From: an uncultured Clostridia bacterium
GTDB lineage: Bacteria > Bacillota > Clostridia > Oscillospirales > Oscillospiraceae
Assembly: GCA_947177005.1 (NCBI GenBank)
Contig: CAMWSZ010000138.1
Location: forward strand, 1-7,436
Length of the DNA stretch: 7,436 nt
Reading direction: 5' to 3'
Positions 7,371 through 7,436 of this stretch are shown piece after piece (position 1 is the stretch's first letter; the number at the start of each line of letters is the position of its first letter). Below the pieces are notes generated by a model. The model was not told the DNA's origin. It searched no databases and worked only from the letters and a program-made list of their open reading frames with translations. Position numbers and translations under genes: made by a program.

Positions 7371-7436
7371 CCTGTGAGCGTCATCGGATTACTCGTCTTC
7401 ACCCTCCATCGCCCAGTACCCGCCAACCGGCAGAAT
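7371..7436 (-). pseudogene. Upstream in-frame piece of rseP carrying a nonsense codon (partial at window edge)
   Basis: In the same frame as the downstream protease part, these 66 bases read ILPVGGYWAMEGEDE, then TAA at 7391-7389, then SDDAHR leading into the internal methionine at 7370. The block matches the conserved RseP region LP-x-GGY-x-x-MEGEDE-E-SDD that follows the first membrane helix, so the stop falls exactly where the family usually has glutamate. One base change (GAA to TAA) explains it. The frame on both sides stays correct, so this is a nonsense change and not a frameshift. It may be a real gene-inactivating mutation, a strain polymorphism or a sequencing error; the window alone cannot decide. 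Confidence 0.75.

Noticed and set aside
7389..7391. Recoded stop codon (alternative genetic code or selenocysteine-like readthrough)
   Set aside because: TAA also ends the same protease frame normally at 6543-6545, no other in-frame stops occur in polC, ispG or the recombinase, and TAA is not a selenocysteine or pyrrolysine codon.
1..7436. CRISPR array, tRNA, rRNA or riboswitch
   Set aside because: No regularly spaced repeats, no tRNA-like or rRNA segments, and no intergenic gap large enough for a recognisable riboswitch were seen.

Overview
The window looks like chromosomal DNA of a Gram-positive Clostridia bacterium, most likely a gut Oscillospirales/Ruminococcaceae relative. The reasons are a PolC-type replicase (the low-GC Gram-positive form with a proofreading exonuclease inside the PHP domain), a site-2 protease - ispG - polC gene order, Shine-Dalgarno sites of the AGGAGG type, and a long (333 aa) Xer-like recombinase of the kind seen in that group. 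The taxonomic placement is inference from protein character, not from a search. All intact genes are on the minus strand, so transcription runs from high to low coordinates.

Layout in transcription order: (1) 7436-6543, the 3' part of an rseP-like site-2 protease (the 5' part lies outside the window). Its reading frame is broken by an in-frame TAA at 7389-7391, which lies in a conserved stretch. (2) 6525-5419, ispG, the iron-sulfur enzyme of the MEP isoprenoid pathway, with a GTG start and a strong Shine-Dalgarno site. (3) 5388-1414, polC, the replicative DNA polymerase III alpha subunit, with all catalytic motifs present but a shortened N-terminal domain. These three genes are separated by 17 and 30 bp and very probably form one operon. 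(4) 1413-1252, a 162-bp intergenic gap with a perfect 15-bp inverted repeat that may end the operon, plus a small palindrome in the leader of the next gene. (5) 1251-250, an intact XerC/XerD-like tyrosine recombinase. (6) 246-77, on the opposite strand, a frameshifted remnant of a SpaA/Cna-B type surface-protein domain. (7) 76-1, sequence resembling the terminal end of an IS256-type insertion sequence, which would explain why the SpaA similarity starts abruptly at about 77.

The three operon genes do housekeeping work: membrane-protein proteolysis, isoprenoid precursor synthesis and chromosome replication. Only the left edge is accessory in character, a small graveyard of a surface-protein gene and a possible mobile-element end next to the recombinase. 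I did not find a new multi-gene system here. The most notable points are the nonsense codon in rseP, the SpaA remnant with its possible IS junction, and the shortened polC N-terminus.
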